DNA from: Proteromonas lacertae
Lineage: Eukaryota > Sar > Bigyra > Opalinata > Proteromonadidae
Assembly: GCA_002245135.1 (NCBI GenBank)
Contig: NGBS01000297.1
Location: 1 to 64,000, forward strand
Direction: 5' to 3'
Length of the DNA: 64,000 bases
Under the pieces are notes generated by a model. It had not been told where the DNA came from, made no database searches, and saw only the letters and a list, made by a program, of their open reading frames with translations. Of the stretch, positions 37,662-49,825 are shown piece after piece. Position 1 is the stretch's first letter; each line of letters opens with the position of its first letter. Position numbers and translations under genes: made by a program.

Positions 37662-40600
37662 ATGAGAGTTATAGCTCTTATTTTGCTCTTAGCTATATGT
37701 ATTTCTTATTATCTATATTGTATACAGGTTATGCTCAAGGACCAAGGTGTACTTACAACAATGGTAATACAGATTTCTCATTCGATGTAAATCAAGATGT
37801 AGAAATAATTCCTTCCTGTTTACCAACACCTACAAATGCAGCTTCTGATCCAGCTTTACCAACTGGTCTGTATTTAGGAAGTGATGGTTCAATTAAAGGT
37901 GCTCCAACATCTGCATTACCAAAAACAACATACACCATCACTTTTACAGGTCCTACAGGTGATACATCCACAACAACAATCTCAATGTCAGTAACTGCTC
38001 CAATTCAATCTTGTACTTATGGTGTTACTGACAGAATTCAAATCCCAATCAACACTTATACAATTATTCAAGGTCCAAAGTGTGATCCACAAGCTACTTC
38101 ATTCGAAAAGCAAACAAACAACATTCCAGCAGGAATGACTTTAGATCCAGTGACTGGTGCAATTAGTGGAACTCCAACAACAACTACAAGAGCTATTACA
38201 ATCGTTGTAACAGCTAAAAACACTGCTGGTTCATTACCAGTATCTGTGAATGTAATTGTAGTTGATAATACTCAATTACCACCTGGTATAATGGCTAGAA
38301 TTTCTCCAAATAAATATGCTGATCCAGATAAAGAAGGTGCAAAATGTCCATCAACTTATGATCCTTACTTATATGATTTTGAAAATGGAAATATGAATCC
38401 AATCACCACTTATTATTTCACAGAATTAAATCACCACTTATTATTTCACAGAATTAAATCATAATTGTGATGGTGATTGTCCTGCTGCTTTTCCTCAACA
38501 GAAATATTTTGTAAGATTTGATGGTATTATTCATGCTCCAGTTACAGGTACTTACTCATTTAGAATTTATGTAGATGATTGTGTTTGGTTGTTCTTAGAT
38601 AATAATTATACTCACCCAGTTGCTGCAATTCCAGCTACTAAAACTGTTGTTATTAGATTTGAAATGACTGAGGGAGATCATGCATTTACTGCATTACTAT
38701 ATCAACTTGATGGTCCTACTCAACTACGTATAGAATGGAAGATATTTTCAGCTGGTATAATGTATTATGAAAATTTAGGTGGTGAATTTATATCTGGTCC
38801 ACAACAACCAGTTCAATTCTTAACTTATCCATCCAGTGATTATATTATTAGAATTCATACAGGTGTAAATATCCAACCAAGTTATGAAGGAAGTCCAACT
38901 GAATGGTTTATTGAACCAGCATTACCAACTGGTTTAACATTTTCTAATGGTAGAATTACAGGTAATCCATCAGTAGAAAAAACATCTACAAAATATAAGA
39001 TTACTGCCAAGAATGGTGTTTCAACAACAACAGCTGATATTTATCTTACAGTTGTAACTTTATCAACAGAAATCTTAAAACCAGGTATTATGGCAAGTTA
39101 TTATTCGTGTAGAAGTACTTCTTATGGTAATGTTGATAGTTGTGAAGGTCAAACATTAATAGCAAAACATGTAGTTGCTGCAATTGATAGAGAAAAATCA
39201 AGTAAAACATTTGATGGTTTAATTTCCAAATATGGAACAAATTTGAAAGTGGTTTATGAAGGTTATATCAATTTCCCAAATTCAGGAACTTATATTTATG
39301 GAACTGATGTGTTAGATGCTGGTAGAGTCAGATTTACAGCTGAAAATTCTCAAGATGTTAGCGAAGTAACAGCTCAAAAAACATGTGGAGAAAAGGAATT
39401 ACAAACTTGTGTTCTTGAAACAAGATCAAGTCAAAAAACATTAGGAACAAGTGAAGGTCCAAGAGCAATTGAATATACCTATTTGAAATCAAATATGAAT
39501 CCATTGAAACAAGTGCAATTATTCTGGTCAGGAGGTCCAAATATGATGGAAAAGAATTATATTCCATCTGATTATTATTATTATTTACCATCTTCATCCT
39601 TATCTTATGGAACTCCAGTAGCTATTTACATGTCTCAAATTCAACTTGATGCAAATAGACCAATTATTTTTATGTCAAACAAAATATATCAATCATTCAG
39701 TATTTATCCAACATTGCCAGCTGGTTTAAGATGTGATTCAAGAACTGGTGTAATCTCAGGAACACCCACAGTTGATTCATCTTACAGAACAAAATATACA
39801 GTAACAGCCACTTCAACTGATAGAACAAGTGTATTAACAGCGACAGTAGAAATTGAAGTAGTAAAATATGTAGCTCCAATTCCAATTGATTATACAGGTA
39901 GAACAATAAATGGAAAAATAGGAGTAGCAATCGAAACTGTTGCGCCAGTAACAGCTCCAACAGGTGTGAATTATTATGTAGAAGGTGGATTACCACTTGG
40001 TTTAAGTGTAGATTCAGCCACAGGTGCAATAAGTGGTGTTCCATTAGAATCAGCTTCAGGAACCATAACAATCTTTGGTCAATCTGATGGTGGTGTTACT
40101 CAAGCATTAGTTCCAATTCAAATTGATTCATGTGAAACAGGTAAATCATTTGTGAGAATGGTATTTACTGGTGGTGCAAATCTTGGAAATGATCCCAAAC
40201 AAGTAATGAAATTAAAAACACTTGATGGAAATGTTGTAATGGAAAGAAGGGATAGTGCATTTGGTACATATGAAATATACCAATGTGTTGATGATAGTCT
40301 TTATCAAGTGACATTAGGTCCAAATGTATATTCAGTTCCAGGTGAATATTGGGTTTATGGTGAAGGAACAAGTATTTACAGATATGGTAAATATATATTG
40401 AATGATAAAGTGAAAGGAAATGATGCTCCAGAAAATGTTGTAGTTCAATTTTCAGTTACTATTGGTTCTTCTTCATCACCTCAAATCGAATATCCAGATG
40501 GTGATGGTGGTGTTTATACTATTCAAAGAGGTATTGGTGCTGTTATATCACCAATTATTAGTTATGCAGCTGATTACTGCTCAATTAATCCAGTTAATCT

Positions 40601-42944
40601 TCCTGATTTATTAGTATTTGATAATAAAACAGGAACAATCACTGGTAATTCAATGTATAACAATCCAGATGGTTTAACATTTACAGTAACATGTACAAAT
40701 AAAGCAGGATCTGGAACAACTCAATTAACAATCAAAACAGAACCGTGTCCAGAAGGATCATTCCCTGCTCAAATTGCTGCTAGTTCAACAGGTGATAATT
40801 TTAATGGTTGGTTTGCTTATGGTTACTTTTTCAGAGGATTAGAACCACCAGAGGATAAACAAGATTATATAGTTAATTGGGATTTTGGTATTTATCCATA
40901 TACAACAACAAAAAGATCATTCTGTATGTATCCAGATAATTATACTTTAAGTCTTAGTGGTGAAATGGGAGGAAATTATTGGGGCTCAAATGCTTTGACA
41001 ATTTCTTTAGCTGATGGTGAGATAATTTATAATGGTAATGAACAAAAGACACAAGTATTTGATGTTGCTTATATAAGCCCACCAAATGCAGCTTGGGAAT
41101 ATAGTCCATCAGCTAATAATAGAAATTGGTATAATAACTTCAAACCAGGTGAATGGGAATCTTATATTCCAGGAAGTTATCCAGATAGAGGTGATAGAGT
41201 TTATACAACTTATTACAGAACAACATTCACAATTCCTGATGATTTTGATATTAGAAAGATAGCTGCTTTTGAAGCTGGTTTTAAATATGATGCTGGTATT
41301 GTAGCTTATTTAAACAACAAAGAATTCTACAGAAGAAATGTTCCAGCAAATCAACAAGCTAATACTTATGCCACAGAAATATACACAGGAAGTAATATAA
41401 TGTTAAGAAGAACTGGTGCTTCAGCTGATATATTACAAAATGGTGTGAATTATATTGCTGCAGAAGTTCATAAACACAGAAATAGTGTAAATATCAATCC
41501 ATTTGCTGCTTTCTTCAATTATATAGTTGCTGATTGTAACAGAAGAAGTGTAAGAAGTATGGAAGTTACAAACAACTTTGGATCAGAATTTGTTTATCCA
41601 GATGAACCATTAACTAATTTTGTTGATGGTAATAAGAATACAAAAGGTTATGTTAGATGTGGTTGTAATGGTGTAGAAATTACATTCATGTGGCCAAATG
41701 GAAGATCAGAATTCTTCAACAAATATACTTTAACAACTGGTGATATGTTGAAGGATGGTAAATATCCAGTTAGAGCTCCATTCTCATGGGATGTATATGC
41801 AACAACAGATGGTGGTAAAACATGGAAATTATTAGATTCGCAAGATCAAATTATCTTCAGAGATCCAGATAATCTAAATGATGAAACAAACTGGCAAGCA
41901 AAACAAGTAACAAGAGAATTCTACATTTATGGTGTTTCTGAATCATTTGATGGTGTATTAATCAACTTCACAACAACTGGTATTCCTGGTTTAGCACCAT
42001 GTGAGCCAACTATGCCAGGTTATGATGGTTTAGAATTGATGGAAGTGACATTTGATGCTTGTAACAATAAATTATGTGCTCCACAAGGAGAATGGACTGC
42101 AACAGTAGCTGGAAGTGAATGTGTAAGAGAATGTCCAGAAGGTTATAGTGGTAAACAAACTAGAATGTGTAATGATTTAGGTGGAAGTCCAACATGGGGA
42201 CAAGAACCAGTATTCTCACTTGTTTGTTCATTAAAGATGATTAAAGATTTCGTTATTAGTAATGGAACTTCAACAGTATATAAAGATTTTGATGTGGCTG
42301 GATTAGTTCCAACATTTAGTGTATATGGTGCTGAATTAGAATATGCAATTACTCCATCTCTTGAAACAACAGTTCCAGGATTATCATTCAATACATCAAC
42401 TGGTGAAATAACAGGAACTCCCAAAGCAGAAATGGCTTTAACCACATTCAGAGTAACAGTTAAAAATCCAGTTTCTGATGAATTATATGGAAATATTTAC
42501 ATTCGTGTAGATACAGTTAGATGTATGACTGATGGTTCATGGCCAGCAACTGAACAAGGTAAAACAGTAACAATTCAATGTACAGGATCAACAAGAACAA
42601 TGACAAGAAGATGTACAGCTGGTATGAATCCTCATTGGGAGACTTTAGAAGATAATTGTTCAGCAGAAGAAATAGTGAGTAAGAAAACCTCAACAGCAGT
42701 TATAGTAGTTGCTTCAATAGCTGGTGTAATCTTCTTATTATTGATTGGATTCTGTGTATATGCTCGTGCTAGTTCTGCCAAGAAGAGAGCTACTAGAAGA
42801 GGAATGAGAACAGCTCAAGCACAAGCAGCTAAAGCTGCAATGGAAGCTAGAGAGAAAGCAGCAGCTGGTGGTGAACCAGCTCCAGAGAAAGCCACAGCTG
42901 CAGCTCCAAAAGAAGAGAAAGGATTAGCAGCTGAAAGTGAATAA
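37662..42944 (+). CDS. Large type-I membrane surface protein with PA14 and Ig-like repeats
   Basis: Signal peptide (MRVIALILLLAICYAQG) split by a 29-nt intron (37699-37727). The ectodomain (~1,650 residues) alternates putative-Ig/cadherin-like modules with the repeated wording PALPTGL...G.I.G.P (several copies between 37.8 and 42.5 kb) and two PA14-like modules (~38.28-38.75 kb, PPGIMARISPNKY...YVDDCVWLFLD; ~39.08-39.53 kb). Further Cys-containing regions follow at 40.7-42.2 kb, including a discoidin-like stretch, and a Cys-rich module near 42.5 kb. One transmembrane helix (TAVIVVASIAGVIFLLLIGF, ~42.7 kb) precedes a short Arg/Ala/Glu tail. PA14 modules commonly bind carbohydrate, so adhesion or prey recognition is plausible but inferred. 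A 28-bp tandem duplication at 38401-38456 shifts the frame inside the first PA14 module. Confidence 0.85.
38401..38456 (+). repeat. 28-bp exact tandem duplication breaking the reading frame
   Basis: Two perfect 28-bp units, 38401-38428 and 38429-38456, beginning AATCACCACTTATT and ending CAGAATTA. 28 is not a multiple of 3, so the frame from the signal peptide hits a stop at 38460-38462. Removing one unit joins NPITTYYFTELNH to NCDGDCPAAFPQ, completing the PA14 module. Confidence 0.9.
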
Positions 42945-43099
42945 ATGAATTTCATTTCATTTCGATTATTCATTCTCTGATATGAACTTTGTTGTGTTTT
43001 TGGTTTTAAAAAAGAAAATCTATAATATTTGCTATGACATCTTTATATTTTATATAAAAGAAACTTTAATACAAAAACATCCATAAATATTAAATTATC

Positions 43100-43789
43100 T
43101 TAATTTTTTATATTTCTATTGTATTTCTTTCTTCTCAACTTGAATTTTTTATCTGTTTCAGATTCTTCCAAGTATTTATTTATTATTTGTTTTTGAACTA
43201 CTGAATCATAATATTTACATTTCATCATAGAACACTCTAAACATAATCGATTTAATAATCCATTCTTCTTTTCACCAAAACATTTCACAGATTTTCTCTT
43301 TTTACAAGTTGAGCATCTAATCATTTTATCTGGTTGAGGGGTTTGAATGATATTTTTAGGTAAATTGATTTTGGGTAGGATTTTTCTTTCTTTTGGACGA
43401 TGTATAGGAAAAAAGGAATTATGCAGTGATAGCAATGCATTTATAACATCTTCATCACTTTGCACATGATTTGTAACGACATTATTTGCGTACATTGGGT
43501 TATGTGACTTTGAAATGCCATTATTCGATGTTCTAATATTAATTGGATTTTTGTGGACTGAAAAAACAATCTGCGGTTGAGTGATTGACAATCTAGCAGA
43601 TGAACAACCAGGAATGTCTTTAGATGAATTATACTGTGTGTTTATTTCATTTACTGGAAGTTCTTTGTCTTTACATACATAGCTCACTTCACTGTTAAAT
43701 TTAGGTGAAGTAAATGTGTTTTGTAATACACAAGATACATTATGAATATCACTAGAAGGTCCTTTGTGTTCTTCTAGAATTATATTCAT
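43100..43789 (-). CDS. Intronless protein with a C-terminal Cys4 zinc motif
   Basis: A single open frame of 229 residues. The first ~150 are Ser/Asn/Pro-rich and look disordered. Near the end is CSTCKKRKSVKCF...LNRLCLECSMMKC, i.e. two CxxC pairs ~22 residues apart, a likely zinc-binding knuckle of the kind found in small RNA- or DNA-associated proteins (Stc1-like spacing is one possibility). A strongly basic tail (KFKLRRKKYNRN) follows, suggesting a nucleic-acid or nuclear role. I do not recognise the family. Being intronless is unusual in this window. Confidence 0.65.
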   Translation of the reverse strand: MNIILEEHKGPSSDIHNVSCVLQNTFTSPKFNSEVSYVCKDKELPVNEINTQYNSSKDIPGCSSARLSITQPQIVFSVHKNPINIRTSNNGISKSHNPMYANNVVTNHVQSDEDVINALLSLHNSFFPIHRPKERKILPKINLPKNIIQTPQPDKMIRCSTCKKRKSVKCFGEKKNGLLNRLCLECSMMKCKYYDSVVQKQIINKYLEESETDKKFKLRRKKYNRNIKN

Positions 43790-43933
43790 GAAGATTGGAA
43801 TGCAGAGATTCTATAGGATGTTTTTATCATCAAATAGTTTTTAAACAAAATGTTTGAGGAATCAAGCTTGAATGGTTTTGATTCAACATAAAATCAAGAC
43901 AATTGTCACAAAATAAGAAAATAAAAACTACTT

Positions 43934-45309
43934 TTAAGCTAAATGGCTTAATAATGTGCTATTTTCTGGCAAATATTCAGGATGATCTGTTATAATCTGT
44001 TTAATATCTGTAAACTTTAATTTCACCAAACATGAAGAACTTGCAGCTATATTTGACGCAATTGCTATAATCTTTTTCACAATATCAATTTTCATTGAAG
44101 GAATTAATGCTATAATTGTTTTAATGAATGGTTTATTAGCATAAATATCATAATTATCATACAACTTCAATGACAATTCAATATAATCAATCAACAACAG
44201 TTGAATATGTAGTTTTACATTTGGAAATAATTCAATCACTTCATTGGTTATGTTATTCAACACATCAGTATGTTCTATTTTTTCACCTTTTCTATCTTCC
44301 ACAACTAAGCTAATCATCGAATTAAGACACTCAATTGTATTTACTAAAACTTCATTTTTTGGTGATTTCAATAATTCTATTATATACTCTTTAAATTCTT
44401 CATTATCTTTAATCATTTTCAAATATTCTTCATTCTTACTCTTTAATAACATCGGAACTAATTGAATAGCTGATAGTAATAACATATTAGATGATTTCTT
44501 TGGATTTAATAAACTAATTAATAATAAAATGAACTTATTATCAGATATATTCATTAAATCAACAATAAAGTCTCGATTTTCAGATAATATTTCATATAAC
44601 AATGTTAAATCAGTTATTAATACATCTTCTTTCTTTTGATCTGTTTGTGGTTTATTCTCATCATCAGTATTATTGATATTATTATTCATAATTGCTAGTA
44701 AAGTATTCGTATTAATTATAAAATTCTTTACTATAAATGGTAAAAATGATTTTATCAAAGATCTTGGCATTTTATCAGATACATTACTTAATAACCATAA
44801 ACTATTGAATGATATTTCTTCATCATTACTTAATTTATCATTATTTATTACTTTTATTAAATTTTCAAACATTTTTGAATTGATAATAAATTCTATTGGT
44901 GGATTTTCATCTAATGTTAATAGAGATCCGATATTCCATATTGATTGTTCTACTACACGTTTATCATTATCTAAGAATAAGTTTATGAATAGCTCAATTT
45001 CTTTATTACTTATTATTTCAGTGTGTTAAATAAAATTAAGAAAAGTTGGTTGACAATAGAAGAAAGTAAAAAAGATATCTCAATAACACCTAGTGATATA
45101 CATTTTCCAAGTAGGTAAACACAATAATATTTCATATCAGCGTCAGAATCTGATAAGTGACTTACAAGAATTGGAAATATTCCATTTCCATTAATATCAT
45201 CAATTGGAATTGCTGTTTCATTTTTCTGAGATAGAAGCTTCAAAAATAAAAGACCTCTTTTGCAATTTTGAGGTTCTGGGTCTTTAACAAGCTTCATTGC
45301 TTGATCCAT
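43934..45309 (-). CDS. Armadillo/HEAT-like helical repeat protein
   Basis: About 440 residues of paired helices. It starts MDQAMKLVKDPEPQNCKRGLLFLKLLSQ and has the ARM-like sequence YYCVYLLGKCISLGV...LFINLFLDNDKRVVEQSIWNIGSLL near the N-terminus. The layout recalls Fes1/HspBP1-type Hsp70 nucleotide-exchange factors (armadillo folds with an N-terminal helix-rich part), but similarity is too low to assert this. The single intron, at about 45026-45078, begins ATATCT and is not GT-AG. The rest is one long exon. No signal or membrane segment. Confidence 0.7.
45026..45078 (-). other. Candidate minor-type AT-AA (or AT-AC) intron in the armadillo-like gene
   Basis: It begins ATATCTTTTT right after the GAG of LGVIE. 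It ends either TTTAA (53 nt) or AACAC (56 nt, low end 45023), both leaving phase 0 into ACT GAA ATA. TTTTCTTAAT, close to the U12 branch consensus, lies 10-13 nt before the end. A GT-AG reading (GTGTTATTG ... AATAAAG) would shorten the helix-to-helix linker from about 20 to 9 residues. Confidence 0.7.
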
Positions 45310-45482
45310 CTAACAATAAATCGAATGGTTAATACCTTTTCTTTAGTAAATACAAGGCCGTCCATTAAAAAGCAAAAATTGAAAATGAAAGCTTGATGTT
45401 AGGCTTGATTTTTAATTTTAATTTTTCATTTTTTTTTTCACAATAAGCAAAACATTATAATAAAAATATAAGTATATTTACA

Positions 45483-47994
45483 TTAATATGTTCCAACCTT
45501 AAACTCAGGTCTAAATGGAGAGGCATGTTCTTTACCAGCAGTTAAGAAATCAACTGTCTTCTTTCTATACAGTACAGATGATTGATTCATATTCTTAGGA
45601 ACAGATGTTTTTCTTCTTCTAGCTACAGTTGACTTTGACAATTTCGATTCATTTTCATTCTCAGTCTTAGTGACAGTATCTTTAACAGTCTTTGTAGTAG
45701 TTGTTTCTTCTTCATCTGTAATAGTAATAGTCTCTCTCATAGACTTCTTATACTTCCTAGATCTCAATCTATTTGGAGCTTCATAATCTTCCAACTCTTT
45801 CATGTTATTCTCATTATTCTCTTTCACATCTTCAATAATAACTTTCTTCTTCTTCTCCTTCTTTGGTTTGACTTTTCTTCTAGTCTCTACAGGTTCAGGA
45901 ATAACCACAACTTTAAGTTCTTCTGGTAATACAATTGTAGTAGGATGTTTTGGTCGTTTTCTTTCAATATCATAATTCGTAATTTGATCTAAAACAGGAC
46001 ATAATTCACTGTATTGACGGTGTTTAGTTAAGAATGGATGTTCCAATACTTGCTCAATCATTATTCTTTCATTAATATCGACGGTTAAACACTTTTTGAT
46101 GAAATCTTTTGCTTCATCACTTACATAAATCCATTGTTTTCCTCTCCAATCAAATTTACCTTTTATTAAATCGTTATAATTTCTAAATGGAGTTTTACCA
46201 CAGAATAATGTATAAGTAACAACGCCAATACTCCAAATATCAGCTGTTCTATTGATATTCTTCTTTTTTAATAACACCTCTGGAGCTAAACAATCGCAAT
46301 ACAAATAAGGATGTTCGATGTTTTCATAAACTGATCTTAATGTACCAATATCACTGATTTGAACTGTTGGATCTTTTGTCATATAATTTTCTATTAAAAC
46401 ATTTGATGGTTTTAAATTATAGAAGTTAGTGACATGATCATGTAGATATTGTATTGCTTCACAGATATGTTCAACTATATATTTGATTTTATATTCACTA
46501 TAATATTCTTTAGTAGCTAAACAATCAATACAATCACCTTCATGTAATAATGGATAAACAATGTAATAGAAATCACGATCTTCAACAAATTCAATCACTT
46601 TAGTTATATAAGGATGATCAAATTTCTGTTGTAACATAATTCTTTCTTTTAAACTTTCAGGATATCTTATCTTTGTTTTTGGTATTAATTTAATAGCAAC
46701 TTCTTCGTTTGTTTTTATATTTGTTCCACTGTATACTTCACCAATATGACCTTTTCCTAATCTTTTACCAAATAAATATCTTTGTCTCATATCAACATAT
46801 CCTAACTCTTTCTTAGTAAATTCATTTTTATGAATCACTAATTTAGTTACATTGATAAATGATTGCCATTTCTTTCTTGTTACATTATATATCTTAAATT
46901 GATTCAAATTATCAGATACTGTATCAATATTCTGCGGTTGTACTATAAAATCATGACTTAAACATTTCTCAGGTGTCATTCTTTCTACTGGATCAGTCTC
47001 TAATAAACGATTAACAAACTCTTTCGCATTAGTTGAAAGGGTGTCCCAATATTTTGGTGGAAATGAAAATTCCCCATTTACTATTTTTCTGAATATTCCA
47101 TATGGATTACCGTCTAATGTATTAAATGGAGTTGTACCACTGAGTAATATATAACTAATAATACCTAAACTCCACATATCAATCTGAGTATCATAGATGT
47201 TATGATCTACATTGTTGTTGTTGTCTTTATTATTGTGACTGTTTGTACTAGTGATAGAGGATGAATTAGATGTTATTATTTCTGGTGCTAAGTATTCAGT
47301 ATTACCACATCAGTGTGGATATATTATTACGATTGGAAACTAATGAGATAGAATATCCATAATCACTGATTTTTATTACACTATCGCTAGTATAGTCTTT
47401 TAGTAATAGATTCTCTGGTTTAATGTCACCATGAATAATACCTCGTTGATGACAGTAATTAAGTGCATTGAGGATGGTTTTGAGTATTTTTCTTACATCT
47501 TCTTGACTGAAGAAGTTTTTATTGCTGATTCTATCGAATAGTTCGCCTCCTTCCATTAGTTCATTTAACGATATAAATTCTCTTTTTATCTTCAAAGTAT
47601 TCATAACATTTGACTATATTTGGATGATCAATCTATATTAATTAATTAACATAATAATAATAATAGATATACAGCAATTGCCAAATTTAAGTTACTTCTA
47701 AATGTGTCTAAATCATCAACTGTTCTTTTGTCTATTACTTTAACAGCGTATTTCTCACCAGTAGATTTAGCAACTGCTTCAATAACATTGGCTCGAGGTC
47801 CTTTACCAATAATCTTCGTTGGTAGGTATTTAGCCATAAATTCATTATCTGTTTTGTATCTACAAAAATTAGAATTATTTAAATGTATACTCTACTAAAG
47901 AAGTTGATCTTGCTGTTCCTTGAGATCTATTTGAGTAAAGAATAATATCATACGAAGCATCTGACTCTTCTTCTCTAGAATTGTTTGATCCCAT
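45483..47994 (-). CDS. Tandem CaMK-like kinase and pseudokinase
   Basis: It starts MGSNNS, a possible N-myristoylation site. Domain 1: glycine loop GKGPRANV, VAIK-type YAVKVIDK, NELMEGGELFDRI, catalytic loop HGDIKPENLLL (HRD to HGD), DYG in place of DFG, CGNTEYLAPE, DMWSLGIISYILLSG. Domain 2: GKGHIGEVYSG, VAIKLIPK, catalytic loop YNLKPSNVL (no HRD aspartate), DIG for DFG, CLAPEVLL, DIWSIGVVTYTLFCGKTPF. Domain 1 keeps its main catalytic residues; domain 2 lacks the catalytic Asp and is probably a regulatory pseudokinase. The C-terminal ~150 residues are Lys/Glu/Thr-rich and basic. Two one-base frame breaks (T run 47564-47566; near 47310) interrupt domain 1 and look like sequence errors. Introns are near the N-terminus. 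Confidence 0.8.
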
Positions 47995-48131
47995 AATTTT
48001 AAAGGCTCTTTATCACTCAAAATAAAAAAAAATAAAAATCTAAAAAAATGGTTTATGAAAAATTATTCCGTTGGGTGTGAAAAAAGGTTTTGGGTAATTT
48101 TGACTGTAATTCTTACTTCTTCTTTTTTCGA

Positions 48132-48644
48132 ATGACTATAGAATTATTCAATCAATTAGATCGTATTTTTGAAAATAGAGTACAAATGTACAAGGAATGG
48201 GAAGAGTAAAATTTCTAATACTACTTCTTAGCCATTTTACAGAAATAATGAGAACTGAAGATTTTAAAACGTTTAATGAACAATGTGAAAAAGTGAAAGC
48301 ATTATTTAATGAGATTAATCAGAAAGTAAGAACAATTCAAGAACAATTTAGAGATGCAGGTATGTCTGATGTTTGTTTTTACATCGATGAAATTCAGAAA
48401 TCAGAAAAAATGAAATTAGAAAATGTATTATTTATATTATTCAATGTAGACAATACAATTACAGGTTTTGAGAGAAAAACACAATGTTTTTGTTCAGAGT
48501 ATAATTGAAATAATTTATTAAATAGCTCATGAAGGTGTTGATTATACAGAAGAAATTAATAAACTTAAGAATAAGGAAATGAACATAATTAATGAAATCA
48601 ATGAAAATATTGATAATATCCATTGTGAAAAAGCTGAACTATAA
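48132..48644 (+). CDS. Small coiled-coil protein
   Basis: Four exons give ~135 residues. The chain begins MTIELFNQLDRIFENRVQMYKEWEE, continues FKTFNEQCEKVKALFNEINQKVRTIQEQF and ends EEINKLKNKEMNIINEINENIDNIHCEKAEL. It is helical throughout with heptads and no other motif; the family is not recognised. Introns (37, 40 and 27 nt) were placed to keep the frame open. A GTATGT/ATTCAG pair at 48360-48397 looks like an intron but would break the frame and is left in. Start codons of this gene and the tandem kinase face each other 137 bp apart. Confidence 0.6.
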
Positions 48645-48958
48645 TATTTATCCATTTTTTATTATATAAATCTGTTTTTATGATTTTGATGTTTGAATAT
48701 CATAAATAATATTCCTCTTAAAGCAATATTTAAATCAAATTTAACATAGTAATAATTTTTATGCTGTATATATTCACTAATATAATGAATTAAAACAAAA
48801 CAAACATATTTTGATCAAGCTCAAACTTTTGTTGAGGCTTAAATAGAATTAAGAATCTATTTAACTTACAGCCGATAACTGAATTTTGATAATAAAGGAA
48901 TCATTTCATAACTAGTGGTAACATTCTAGTCATTTTGAATATAACAAAATGGTCAAGT
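48645..48958. other. Intergenic upstream of S9
   Basis: 314 bp between two plus-strand genes; AT-rich, no open frame, no RNA gene recognised. Confidence 0.5.
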
Positions 48959-49661
48959 TAGGACAATTAAGAAATTGTATAAATATAAATCTACAATATA
49001 TGTGCTTTTATCTATATATTTAACTTATAAAATATTCAATCAATTAACAATTTGGCTTAATCTAACTATATAAATTCCAAAATAATTATTCTAATAAATT
49101 TAAATAGATCGTCGTACTTACAAGACACCACGTCGTCCATACGAAAAAGAAAGATTAGATCAAGAACTTAGACTCTGTGGTGAATATGGTTTAAGATGTA
49201 AAAGAGAAATTTGGAGAGTTCAACTTGTATTAGCTAAAATCAGAAAGGTAGCAAGAGAACTTTTAACTCTTGAAGAAAATGATACCAGAAGATTATTCGA
49301 AGGTTCAACTTTAATCAGAAGATTGACACGTCTCGGTTTATTAGCTGATGATGAAAGAAAGTTGGATTATGTTTTGCAATTATCAACCCAAAGATTATTA
49401 GACAGAAGATTACAAACTAAAGTATTCAGATCTGGTTTAGCTAAATCCATCCATCATGCTCGTGTTTTAATCAGACAAAGACACATCGCTGTAGGAAAGA
49501 ATATGGTTGATATTCCATCATTTATGGTGAAATTAGATTCAGAAAAACACATTAACTTCCAACCAAAATCACCATTCGGTTCATCTGGTAAACATGGTCG
49601 TGTATATGTACACAACATGAAAACAAAAGCCAACCAAAAGAAAGAAGGAGGTGATGAATAA
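48959..49661 (+). CDS. RPS9: 40S ribosomal protein S9 (uS4)
   Basis: Exon 1 encodes MVKLGQLRN, then a 121-nt intron (48987-49107), long for this window. Exon 2 runs [60 protein letters not shown]-like [33 protein letters not shown] and the S4 RNA-binding block [28 protein letters not shown]. Full length (~193 residues) and intact. It binds 18S rRNA early in small-subunit assembly. Long first introns in ribosomal genes are common in other eukaryotes and may affect expression. Confidence 0.96.
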
Positions 49662-49825
49662 GTAACTCGATAAATAAAAAATAGTGAAAGAGTAATGTTA
49701 CCACATACATTTTGAATTTTTTGTTATTTTGGTGATATAATAAATAGAATAAAACAAAAAAACAAAGAATAATGTGAAATAAGTTTGATTACTGTTTGTT
49801 ATCGTTTTATTGTTTTGATTTTGAA

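Noticed and set aside
38429-38456. The 28-bp segment as a TA-bounded, ciliate-style excised element
   Set aside because: It is an exact copy of the adjacent sequence, so a tandem duplication explains it; no similar elements were noticed elsewhere.
39358-40371. Minus-strand open frames inside the surface-protein gene
   Set aside because: Shadows of a 1,451-codon plus-strand frame with clear domains.
48360-48397. GTATGT...ATTCAG as an intron in the small coiled-coil gene
   Set aside because: Removing it breaks the frame, while keeping it gives a continuous helical protein to the final exon.
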